From assembly GCA_016719755.1 (NCBI GenBank), contig JADJYM010000010.1:62001-126000 (forward strand): 64,000 bases of DNA. Direction: 5' to 3'. This document shows, in pieces, positions 57,124 to 64,000 of this stretch (its first letter is position 1; every line of letters begins with the position of its first letter). Source of the DNA: Novosphingobium sp. (GTDB lineage Bacteria; Pseudomonadota; Alphaproteobacteria; Sphingomonadales; Sphingomonadaceae). The notes beneath the pieces were generated by a model. That model was not told the DNA's origin and did not search any database. It worked only from the letters and a program-made list of their open reading frames with translations. The translations under genes and the position numbers were made by a program.

Positions 57124-58458
57124 ATGATCGCCAGACCCATCCTGTTCGCCTCGGCTGCGCTTGCTACTGCCGCACCCGCCCATGCCGACAGCCTTTCGGC
57201 TCAGGTTGCCGCCGAAATGCCCGGCCTGATGGCTATCTACCGCGACCTGCACGAGCATCCCGAACTCAGCTTCCAGGAAGTCCGCTCCGCAAAGGTCATG
57301 GCCGATGCCGCGCGTGCCGCCGGGTTCGAAGTGACGGAGGGCGTCGGCAGGACCGGCGTGGTTGCGGTGATGCGCAATGGCAAGGGACCGACAGTGCTGA
57401 TCCGCGCCGACATGGATGGCCTGCCCGTGCCCGAGCAGACCGGGCTTGCCTATGCCAGCAAGGCGCGCGGCACCTCTACCGCCGGGGTGGAGAGCGGGAT
57501 CATGCACGCCTGCGGGCATGATACCCACATGGCGGGCTGGATCGGCGCAGCAAGGGTGCTGGCGGCTCACCGCGACAAGTGGTCGGGCACGCTGGTGATG
57601 ATCGGCCAGCCAGCGGAAGAGATCAACGCGGGCGCCGCCGCGATGCTGGCGGATGGCCTGTTCGCCCGGTTCCCGAAGCCGGACTATGCCCTGGCCTTCC
57701 ACGATACGGCGGATCTGCCCTCTGGCGTGATCGGCGTGAAGCCGGGCTTCGCGCTGGCCAACGTCGACAGCGTCGACATCACGGTGAAAGGTCTTGGCGG
57801 GCACGGCGCATATCCTCATACCACCAAGGACCCGATCGTCCTGGCCAGTTCGATCGTCATGCGGCTCCAGACCCTGGTCAGCCGCGAGGCCAATCCGCTT
57901 GAGCCTTCGGTGGTGACGGTCGGCAGCTTTCACGGCGGGGCAAAGCACAACATCATCCCGGATGAAGTGAAGATGCAACTGACCGTGCGCAGCTATTCCG
58001 ATGCTTCGCGCAAGACCCTGCTCGACGGGATCCGCCGGATCGTGGCGGGGGAGGCGATGACTGCCGGGATTCCTGCTGACCGCCAGCCGGTGGTGACCAT
58101 GGACCCGAACTTCGCCCGCGCGACCTGGAATACCCCGGCGTTCGCGACCCGCATGGCAGACCATTTTCGCAGCCACTTCGGGGCGGCGCGCGTGGCTGAG
58201 GTGCCTCCGTCGATGGCGGGGGAGGATTTTGGAGAGTTCGCTCGCGCTGACGCGAATCGCATCCAATCGCTGATCTTCTGGGTTGGCGGACGGCCGCAGG
58301 CGGTGCTGGATCAGGCCGCACGGGACGGGACCACGCTCCACGGTTTGCACAGTCCGTTCTGGGCGCCCGAGGCTGACAAGGTGGTCGCCGCCGGAGCCGA
58401 GGCGCTCGCCAGTGCGGCAATCGAACTGATGCCGAAATCAAGCGCACGGTCGAATTGA
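57124..58458 (+). CDS. Exported M20-family amidohydrolase
   Basis: A 444-aa hydrolase of the M20D/aminoacylase-type (HipO-like) family, with a signal peptide (MIARPILFASAALATAAPAHA). Metal ligands are seen in MDGLP, HACGHDTHM and QPAEEINAGAAAML, and GLGGHGAYPHTTKDPI is the family's dimerisation-domain signature. The catalysed reaction (removing acyl groups from amino acids or N-acyl compounds) is inferred; a secreted location is typical of this subset. Start at 57124. Confidence 0.92.
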   Translation: MIARPILFASAALATAAPAHADSLSAQVAAEMPGLMAIYRDLHEHPELSFQEVRSAKVMADAARAAGFEVTEGVGRTGVVAVMRNGKGPTVLIRADMDGLPVPEQTGLAYASKARGTSTAGVESGIMHACGHDTHMAGWIGAARVLAAHRDKWSGTLVMIGQPAEEINAGAAAMLADGLFARFPKPDYALAFHDTADLPSGVIGVKPGFALANVDSVDITVKGLGGHGAYPHTTKDPIVLASSIVMRLQTLVSREANPLEPSVVTVGSFHGGAKHNIIPDEVKMQLTVRSYSDASRKTLLDGIRRIVAGEAMTAGIPADRQPVVTMDPNFARATWNTPAFATRMADHFRSHFGAARVAEVPPSMAGEDFGEFARADANRIQSLIFWVGGRPQAVLDQAARDGTTLHGLHSPFWAPEADKVVAAGAEALASAAIELMPKSSARSN

Positions 58459-58587
58459 GGGTTTTGCGATCCATTCGCAATAGTTTGATCGGAAAAGGCG
58501 ATTAGCGATCGCGGAAATTCGCGATGGCCTTTGAGCGCTGGCGGTCGCAATCAAGCGTGGTCAGATTCCAACCCAAGGAGAGAAATC

Positions 58588-59013
58588 ATGGGACTCAAGG
58601 GCTCCAAGACCGAAGAAAACCTCAAGGCCGCGTTCGCCGGTGAAAGCCAGGCCAACCGCCGTTACCTGTACTTCGCACAGAAGGCGGACGTTGAAGGCTA
58701 CAACGACGTTGCCGCAGTGTTCCGCTCGACCGCCGAAGGTGAAACCGGCCACGCCCACGGCCACCTCGAATACCTTGAGGAATGCGGCGATCCCGCCACC
58801 GGCGAACCGATCGGCGATACCGTTGCCAACCTGAAGGCCTCGATTGCCGGCGAAACCCATGAGTACACCGACATGTACCCGGGCATGGCCAAGACCGCGC
58901 GCGAGGAAGGCTTCGACGAAATTGCCGACTGGTTCGAAACGCTCGCCAAGGCGGAAAAGAGCCACGCCGGCAAGTTCCAGAAGACCCTCGACAGCGTTCT
59001 CGCCGAGGCTTGA
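58588..59013 (+). CDS. Rubrerythrin (single-domain, erythrin type)
   Basis: A 141-aa ferritin-like di-iron protein. Four helices carry the metal-ligand Glu/His pairs: [36 protein letters not shown] and [11 protein letters not shown]. The C-terminal rubredoxin domain of classical rubrerythrin is absent (no CxxC pairs). AAGGAGAG precedes the ATG. Peroxide reduction is the family role; an electron donor may be the downstream Fe-S protein. Start at 58588 (earlier in-frame start at 58531 lacks a ribosome-binding site). Confidence 0.9.
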   Translation: MGLKGSKTEENLKAAFAGESQANRRYLYFAQKADVEGYNDVAAVFRSTAEGETGHAHGHLEYLEECGDPATGEPIGDTVANLKASIAGETHEYTDMYPGMAKTAREEGFDEIADWFETLAKAEKSHAGKFQKTLDSVLAEA

Positions 59014-59145
59014 TGACAGGCTCGTCCCGGGTGTGATCCGGCGGCTCTGGCAAGCGGGTGCGCAATCGCCCGTTTCTGGCCAGTTGCTCTCGGGTCCTCC
59101 CGGGCGAGGCATTCCAGACTTTCAGCAGGATTGGGGGGAGCGGCC

Positions 59146-60471
59146 ATGGAAGGCAGCCTCGAAGCACCGACGCGCCACACGATCCCGTGGCAGGACGAAG
59201 CCTGGTATGACGAAGCCGCGCTCGAAGCCGAGTTGCGGCGTGTTTATGACATCTGTCACGGCTGCCGCCGCTGCTTCAACCTGTGCGACAGCTTCCCGAT
59301 CCTGTTCGACGCGATTGACGAGAGCCCGAACGAGGAGGTCGATGACCTGACCCCGGTTCAACTCAAGGCGGTCGTCGATGCCTGTACGCTGTGCGACATG
59401 TGCTTCATGACGAAGTGCCCCTATGTGCCGCCGCACAGCTTCGATCTCGATTTCCCCCACCTGATGCTGCGTCACCGCGCGGTCGAGCACCGCAAGGGCC
59501 AGACTTCATTCGCGGACCGGCAATTGTCCGAAATGGACCGCAATGGCCGTCTTGGCTCCATGGTTGCGGGCTTCGCCAACTGGGCGACCAAGCCGGACAA
59601 CACCCTGACCCGCCCGCTGATGGAGCAGGTCGCCGGGATCGACCGGCGCGCGCACCTGCCGCCGTTCCTTGACGTGCCGCTGGTCAACAAGGCCGCCGGG
59701 ATCATTCCCGCGCCCAACCCCGATGGTCCCGCTTTTGGCAAAAAGGCGGTGATCTATGCGGGGTGCCATGACAATTTCAACGATGACACCCCCGGCCTCG
59801 CGCTGGTCAAGGTGCTCGCCCACAACGGGGTGCAGGTGCGGATCGAGCATCCTGACTGCTGCGCTATGCCCAAGTTCGAGAACGGCGACCTGCCGGCTGT
59901 TTCCAGCGCGGCGCAGCGTATTTCGTCCTTCTTCGCGCCCATGGTGGAAGATGGCTGGGACGTGGTTCCGCTAACCACCAGCTGCGCGCTGATGCTGAAG
60001 TTCGAATGGCCGCTGATCGAACCCGGCAACGAGACGGTGAAGCTGCTCAGCCAGCACACTTTCGATGTTTCGGAATATGTCGTCGCGCTCGCCAAGGACA
60101 CCGGCCTTGCGCCGATCGAGCCGATGGGCAAGTCGATTGCGGTCCACTTTGCCTGTCATGCCCGCGCCCAGAACATGGGGCCCAAGGCGATGGAAATGCT
60201 CCGTCTCATCCCCGAGGCCAAGCCTGCGCTGACCGAGCGTTGTTCCGGCCACGGAGGCAAGTGGGGGATTTTCAAGGAGAACTTCGACCGTGCGGTCAAG
60301 GTTGGCAAGCCGGCCGCGCGCAACCTGATCAAGGGCGAATCCGACCTGATCGTTTCCGAGTGCCCGCTTGCCGGGCCGCATCTCCAGCAAGTGATCGCCA
60401 GCACCGGAGCCGAACCGCCCGCGCGGATCGGGCACCCGATCGAAGTGCTGGCCCTGGCCTACGGCCTGTAA
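59146..60471 (+). CDS. Heterodisulfide-reductase-related Fe-S protein (two [4Fe-4S], CCG domains)
   Basis: A 441-aa protein of the GlpC/HdrD-like class. Two ferredoxin-type clusters ([11 protein letters not shown] near residue 37 and [12 protein letters not shown] near 82) are followed by two CCG cysteine-rich regions (YAGCHDN ... [10 protein letters not shown], and [10 protein letters not shown] ... [10 protein letters not shown]). These bind a catalytic or electron-transfer cluster in Hdr-type enzymes. Between rubrerythrin and DUF3501 it is the likely electron carrier to the di-iron protein. Start at 59146 with GGGGGAG upstream. Confidence 0.9.
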   Translation: MEGSLEAPTRHTIPWQDEAWYDEAALEAELRRVYDICHGCRRCFNLCDSFPILFDAIDESPNEEVDDLTPVQLKAVVDACTLCDMCFMTKCPYVPPHSFDLDFPHLMLRHRAVEHRKGQTSFADRQLSEMDRNGRLGSMVAGFANWATKPDNTLTRPLMEQVAGIDRRAHLPPFLDVPLVNKAAGIIPAPNPDGPAFGKKAVIYAGCHDNFNDDTPGLALVKVLAHNGVQVRIEHPDCCAMPKFENGDLPAVSSAAQRISSFFAPMVEDGWDVVPLTTSCALMLKFEWPLIEPGNETVKLLSQHTFDVSEYVVALAKDTGLAPIEPMGKSIAVHFACHARAQNMGPKAMEMLRLIPEAKPALTERCSGHGGKWGIFKENFDRAVKVGKPAARNLIKGESDLIVSECPLAGPHLQQVIASTGAEPPARIGHPIEVLALAYGL

Positions 60472-60508
60472 TCCCTACGGCCTGTAACCCTTACGGAATC
60501 CAAGAACC

Positions 60509-61105
60509 ATGCCCCGCGACACCCGGACCATTACTCCCGCTGACATCCTGCCGCTCGATCAGTACGAACTGATCCGAGCGGATAAGAAGGCCGAGGCGAT
60601 CGAACGCAAGAAGCTCACCCGCCTCGCGGTCGGGCCTTATGCCACGGCGCTGTTCGAGAACTGGGATTCGATGTGGCTCCAGATCCAGGAAATGCTCCGG
60701 ATCGAAAAGGGCGGGGACGAGCAACTGGTCGACGAGCTTGCGGCCTATGACCCGATGGTCCCCAAGGGCCGCGAACTGACCATGACGATGTTCTTCGAGA
60801 TCGGCGATCCTGTTCGCCGCGATGCCTTCCTGCGAACTATCGGCGGGGTTGAAAACCACATTGCGATCCAGGTGGGCGAGCACGCCATCCGCGCCCGGCC
60901 CGAGGGTGACACCGAACGGACCCGGACAAGCGACAACAAGGCAAGCGCGGTCCATTTCTTCCACTTCGACTTTCCGGCCGAGGCTGTGGCGGCGTGGAAA
61001 TCGGGGGAGGGCACCGCACTGTTGGTGATCGACCATCCGAATTATGGCCATGCTGCGGTGATCGGTGCCGATACCCGTAGCTTCCTCGCCCGCGAGTGCT
61101 TCTGA
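60509..61105 (+). CDS. DUF3501 protein
   Basis: A 198-aa protein of the DUF3501 family, unknown function, found next to rubrerythrin and Hdr-type Fe-S genes in many proteobacteria. Motifs: ITPADILPLDQYELIRADKK at the N-terminus, FENWDSMWLQIQEMLRIEKGGDEQL, and HFFHFDFPAEA. It is 38 bp after the Fe-S gene, in the same direction, so one operon is likely. Confidence 0.88.
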   Translation: MPRDTRTITPADILPLDQYELIRADKKAEAIERKKLTRLAVGPYATALFENWDSMWLQIQEMLRIEKGGDEQLVDELAAYDPMVPKGRELTMTMFFEIGDPVRRDAFLRTIGGVENHIAIQVGEHAIRARPEGDTERTRTSDNKASAVHFFHFDFPAEAVAAWKSGEGTALLVIDHPNYGHAAVIGADTRSFLARECF

Positions 61106-61129
61106 AGGCAGGCAGGGTTTAGGGCAAAC

Positions 61130-61711
61130 TCAGTCGCCCGCAGCGCTGCCGGTCCGTTCGTGTGCGAGTTCCTTGATTCGGGCTTTCTGATCGGCCGAAG
61201 GGCGGATTGATGCCGAGCGCTTGCTCGTGTTTCCGCTGGTTACGCGTGGCCCTGAAACGCCGTCATCCGGGACGCCGCGCAAGGTTACCGAGGCCCCCGG
61301 GGTGGCGGGCAGGATCGGAATGGGCACGCGGGATTGCTGTGTGCCGGTACCACGCGCCTGTCTGCTGCCAAACCGGGGAGCAGATGGAAGTTGTCGGCCG
61401 ACCCCTCCTTCTCCGACTGTGACGTCTCCCGCGGTAACGTCGATCATCCCGCCATCGTCGGAAAAACCGGCAGACGAAGGGTTCTTGTCCTTCGCCGCAA
61501 GGTTGCTCTTCAGCTTTCGGGTGCCAAGCTTCTGGGCTTCGGTTTCAAGCAGCTGATTGCGGGCGGCACGCATGTCCACCTGTTCCTGGATTGCCTCGCG
61601 GCTCTCGCCGTCAGCGAACATCGCGATGCAAGCCGTCAAAACGACAGTTACCGCTGCGAAGTGCTTCAGCAGCTTTGGTGAAATCGGCAGGGGCGGTGCA
61701 GCGCGGCGCAT
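61130..61711 (-). CDS. Hypothetical membrane-anchored protein
   Basis: A 193-aa product with one N-terminal hydrophobic segment (HFAAVTVVLTACIAMFA) followed by a charged, low-complexity, probably disordered tail rich in Gly, Ser, Arg. Not recognised. Convergent with DUF3501. Coding potential is supported by frame length and codon use. Confidence 0.6.
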   Translation of the reverse strand: MRRAAPPLPISPKLLKHFAAVTVVLTACIAMFADGESREAIQEQVDMRAARNQLLETEAQKLGTRKLKSNLAAKDKNPSSAGFSDDGGMIDVTAGDVTVGEGGVGRQLPSAPRFGSRQARGTGTQQSRVPIPILPATPGASVTLRGVPDDGVSGPRVTSGNTSKRSASIRPSADQKARIKELAHERTGSAAGD

Positions 61712-61874
61712 GGCCTGCTTCCTAGCCGCAGAAGGTTAACCGGCGGCTTTCGTGCCATGGTTTACAACAGGTTGACGGCCGCCGGGGTGAAAGGGGCACC
61801 CCGACGGCCGTCGTTTCTCCTCCCCAGGAGGTGGTGGCGGCGTTTGCTGCCGCGAACTGGTTCCCGTCGCGGCG

Positions 61875-63467
61875 TCAGGCCGCGAACTGGTTCATCGTGT
61901 TGTGCTCGCCGCCCGCCTTGAGGGCAGCTTCTCCGGCGAAGTATTCCTTGTGGTCGTCGCCAATGTCGCTGCCAGACATGTTCTGGTGCTTGACGCAGGC
62001 GATGCCCTGGCGGATTTCCTGGCGCTGCACGCCCTTGACGTAGCCGAGCATGCCCTGCTCGCCGAAGTATTCCCTCGCGAGGTTGTCGGTGCTCAGCGCC
62101 GCCGTGTGATAGGTCGGCAGGGTGATCAGGTGGTGGAAGATGCCAGCCTGGGCAGCCGCATCGCGCTGGAAGGTGCGGATGCGCTCGTCAGCTTCGGCGG
62201 CCAGCTCGGTCGTGTCGTAATCGACACTCATCAGCTTGGCGCGGTCATAGGCCGAAACGTCCTTGCCTTCGGCGTTCCAGGCATCGAACACCTGCTGGCG
62301 GAAGTTCAGCGTCCAGTTGAAGCTGGGCGAGTTGTTGTAGACCAGCTTGGCATTGGGGATCACTTCGCGGATGCGGCTGACCATGCCGCCGATCTGGCCG
62401 ATGTGCGGCTTTTCGGTTTCGATCCACAGCAGGTCCGCACCGTTCTGGAGCGAAGTGATGCAGTCGAGCACGCAGCGGTCCTCGCCGGTTCCGGTCCGGA
62501 ACTGGTAGAGGTTCGACGGCAACCGCTTGGGCCGCAGCAGCTTGCCATTGCGGGTGATCAGCACGTCGCCGTGGCCTATGGCGCCAGAATCGACTTCGTC
62601 GCAATCAAGGAAGCTGTTGTACTGATCGCCGATGTCACCCGCCTCGCGGGTATAGGCGATCTGCTTGGTCAGTCCGGCGCCCAGCGAGTCGGTGCGGGCT
62701 ACGATGACGCCGTCCTCGACGCCCAGTTCCATGAAGGCGTAACGGATTGCGCGGATCTTCGCGAGGAAGTCCTCGTGCGGCACGGTAACCTTGCCGTCCT
62801 GGTGGCCGCACTGCTTTTCGTCGGACACCTGGTTTTCGATCTGCAGGGCACAGGCGCCCGCCTCGATCATCTTCTTGGCGAGCAGATAGGTCGCCTCGGC
62901 ATTGCCGAACCCGGCGTCGATATCGGCAATGATCGGCACGACGTGGGTTTCGTGGTTGTCGATCTGCTGCTGGACCGCCTTGGCCTTGACCTCGTCTCCC
63001 GCGGCGCGCGCCGCGTCGAGATCGCGGAACAGCATACCCAGTTCACGCGCGTCAGCCTGACGGAGGAAGGTGTAAAGTTCCTCGATCAGCGCGGGAACGC
63101 TGGTCTTCTCGTGCATCGACTGGTCGGGCAGGGGGCCAAACTCGCTGCGCAGGGCGGCGATCATCCAGCCCGAGAGATACAGGTAGCGGCCCTTGGTGGT
63201 GCCGAAGTGCTTCTTGATGGAAATCAGCTTCTGCTGGCCGATGAAGCCGTGCCAGCAGCCCAGCGACTGGGTGTAGGCAGCCGGGTCCGCATCATAGGCG
63301 GCCATGTCACGGCGCATGATGCCGGCGGTATACTTCGCGATGTCCAGTCCGGTGCGGAAGCGGTTCTGGGCGCGCATCCGGGCAACGGATTCGGCATTGA
63401 TGCCATCCCAGTTGGCGTTCTGGCCGATGATCTGCTGCGCTTGTGCGATGGTATCCGTAAGGGTCAC
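61875..63467 (-). CDS. aceA: Isocitrate lyase
   Basis: Glyoxylate-shunt enzyme cleaving isocitrate to succinate and glyoxylate (530 aa, the longer actinobacterial/alphaproteobacterial form). The catalytic loop reads EKQCGHQDGKVTVP (Cys of K-x-CGH), with DIDAGFGNAEATYLL and the PSFNWTLNF motif. A GTG start at 63467 has GGAGG 5 nt upstream; an earlier in-frame ATG at 63497 lacks one. Malate synthase is not in the window. Divergent from a RamB/ScfR-type regulator. Confidence 0.96.
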   Translation of the reverse strand: MTLTDTIAQAQQIIGQNANWDGINAESVARMRAQNRFRTGLDIAKYTAGIMRRDMAAYDADPAAYTQSLGCWHGFIGQQKLISIKKHFGTTKGRYLYLSGWMIAALRSEFGPLPDQSMHEKTSVPALIEELYTFLRQADARELGMLFRDLDAARAAGDEVKAKAVQQQIDNHETHVVPIIADIDAGFGNAEATYLLAKKMIEAGACALQIENQVSDEKQCGHQDGKVTVPHEDFLAKIRAIRYAFMELGVEDGVIVARTDSLGAGLTKQIAYTREAGDIGDQYNSFLDCDEVDSGAIGHGDVLITRNGKLLRPKRLPSNLYQFRTGTGEDRCVLDCITSLQNGADLLWIETEKPHIGQIGGMVSRIREVIPNAKLVYNNSPSFNWTLNFRQQVFDAWNAEGKDVSAYDRAKLMSVDYDTTELAAEADERIRTFQRDAAAQAGIFHHLITLPTYHTAALSTDNLAREYFGEQGMLGYVKGVQRQEIRQGIACVKHQNMSGSDIGDDHKEYFAGEAALKAGGEHNTMNQFAA

Positions 63468-63539
63468 TGTAGCCTCCAGCGGGGAGAGTTGATGCACCCT
63501 GTTACCGCGATCCGCCGCAGCTTGATCGGGAAAATTACA

Positions 63540-63569
63540 GACTTTCTTGTCTTAATGCGCTCGAAAGTC
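63540..63569. promoter_or_regulatory. Inverted repeat GACTTTC / GAAAGTC in the aceA-regulator spacer
   Basis: GACTTTC (63540-63546) and GAAAGTC (63563-63569), centre-to-centre 23 bp; a candidate operator in the divergent promoter region. Confidence 0.5.
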
Positions 63570-63578
63570 GATTAATCC

Positions 63579-63604
63579 TTGTCGATTTGTAAAAATCATG
63601 ACAA
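63579..63604. promoter_or_regulatory. Near-palindromic TTGTC / GACAA element before the regulator start
   Basis: TTGTCGATTTGT ... ATCATGACAA (63579-63604) is a quasi-palindrome ending 10 bp before the regulator's ATG and touching its AAGGAAAGG ribosome-binding region; a likely autoregulatory operator. Confidence 0.5.
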
Positions 63605-63614
63605 GGAAAGGCCC

Positions 63615-64000
63615 ATGGCCGATAACGCACTTCTTGCCGGAACCGCGATCCGCCGCCTGCGTCGGCGCGAAGGGCTTACCCAGGTGGCCATGGCTGCGCG
63701 ACTGGCGATATCACCAAGCTATCTCAACCTGCTGGAACGCAACCAGCGGCCGCTTTCAGCGCGCCTGGTGGTGCAACTGGCAGAACAGTTCGACTTTGAT
63801 CCGCGCAGCCTGCGCCAGGACGAGGCTGTGGGCGGGATCGACGGCCTGCGCCGCCGCCTGGCCGACGAGCGCTTTGCCGACCTGGCGATCGACCGGGACG
63901 AGATCGCCGAATGGCTGGCCTCCGCCCCGCAAGCCGCGCTTGCATTTGCCCGGCTCTACGATGCGGCTGGCAAGACCGGGACAGACCAAGCGCCTGACCC
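63615..64000 (+). CDS. Short-chain fatty acyl / RamB-type XRE-family regulator (cut by window end)
   Basis: The first 128 residues of a longer regulator. An XRE-type HTH (about 9-65, IRRLRRREGLTQVAMAARLAISPSYL, written by position) is followed by the start of a linker and an acyl/metabolite-binding domain beyond the window. The arrangement divergent from isocitrate lyase matches the ScfR/RamB group, which controls glyoxylate and propionate genes in response to acyl compounds. AAGGAAAGG precedes the ATG. Truncated only by the window. Confidence 0.85.
   Translation, partial: MADNALLAGTAIRRLRRREGLTQVAMAARLAISPSYLNLLERNQRPLSARLVVQLAEQFDFDPRSLRQDEAVGGIDGLRRRLADERFADLAIDRDEIAEWLASAPQAALAFARLYDAAGKTGTDQAPD

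Overview
The window is about 67% GC and carries a densely packed, largely housekeeping chromosomal segment of an alphaproteobacterium, almost certainly Sphingomonadales (Erythrobacteraceae or Sphingomonadaceae). The case rests on the zeaxanthin-type carotenoid genes, an EL222-like LOV-HTH protein, a complex I NDUFS4-like subunit, the isocitrate lyase / short-chain fatty acyl regulator pair, and the short palindromic intergenic repeats of the kind common in sphingomonads. No phage, transposase, plasmid or CRISPR signal was seen.

Layout. 1-8.5 kb: the end of an SDR oxidoreductase, hrpB, an NDUFS4-like gene, the SRP RNA gene ffs with its own promoter, dnaX-ybaB, an unrecognised secreted protein, a DUF2189 membrane protein and tRNA-Gly. 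8.5-17.6 kb: a light/pigment island: renalase-like flavoprotein, folE, a LOV-HTH photoreceptor, a fused IspH-polyprenyl diphosphate synthase gene, crtI-crtZ, and convergent crtY-crtB in which crtB carries a frameshift. Together these would turn HMBPP, through IPP/DMAPP and GGPP, into phytoene, lycopene, beta-carotene and zeaxanthin. 17.6-25 kb: lon, hup, secA, then a 38-G homopolymer in front of a TauE/SafE exporter, then a tandem-PilZ protein. 25-35 kb: tRNA-Asn, NAD kinase, an EAL phosphodiesterase, an interrupted lipoprotein gene, mfd, sdhE, a host-attachment-family protein and recG. 35-42 kb: two divergent L,D-transpeptidase-fold genes, tRNA-Pro, thyA and the branched-chain 2-oxoacid dehydrogenase operon E1alpha-E1beta-E2, with palindromic repeats inside two of its coding sequences. 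42-46 kb: tRNA-Asp, an MBL hydrolase, and a zapA / 6S RNA / 5-formyl-THF cyclo-ligase / DUF2842 block. 45.8-52.5 kb: central carbon genes tkt, gap, pgk and class I aldolase, then thiE. 52.7-64 kb: OPT transporter, efp, an inositol-monophosphatase-family gene, tRNA-Leu, an M20 amidohydrolase, a rubrerythrin / Fe-S protein / DUF3501 operon, and isocitrate lyase divergent from its probable regulator, which runs off the end.

The most interesting items are the IspH-prenyltransferase fusion and the light sensor beside the carotenoid genes, the in-frame capture of palindromic repeats by the bkd genes, and a newly located 6S RNA. Several oddities (the 38-G tract, the A/C/G-tract spacer between tkt and gap, the crtB one-base shift, the G-tract-interrupted lipoprotein) share homopolymer character and may be sequence or assembly errors rather than biology; each is flagged as such.
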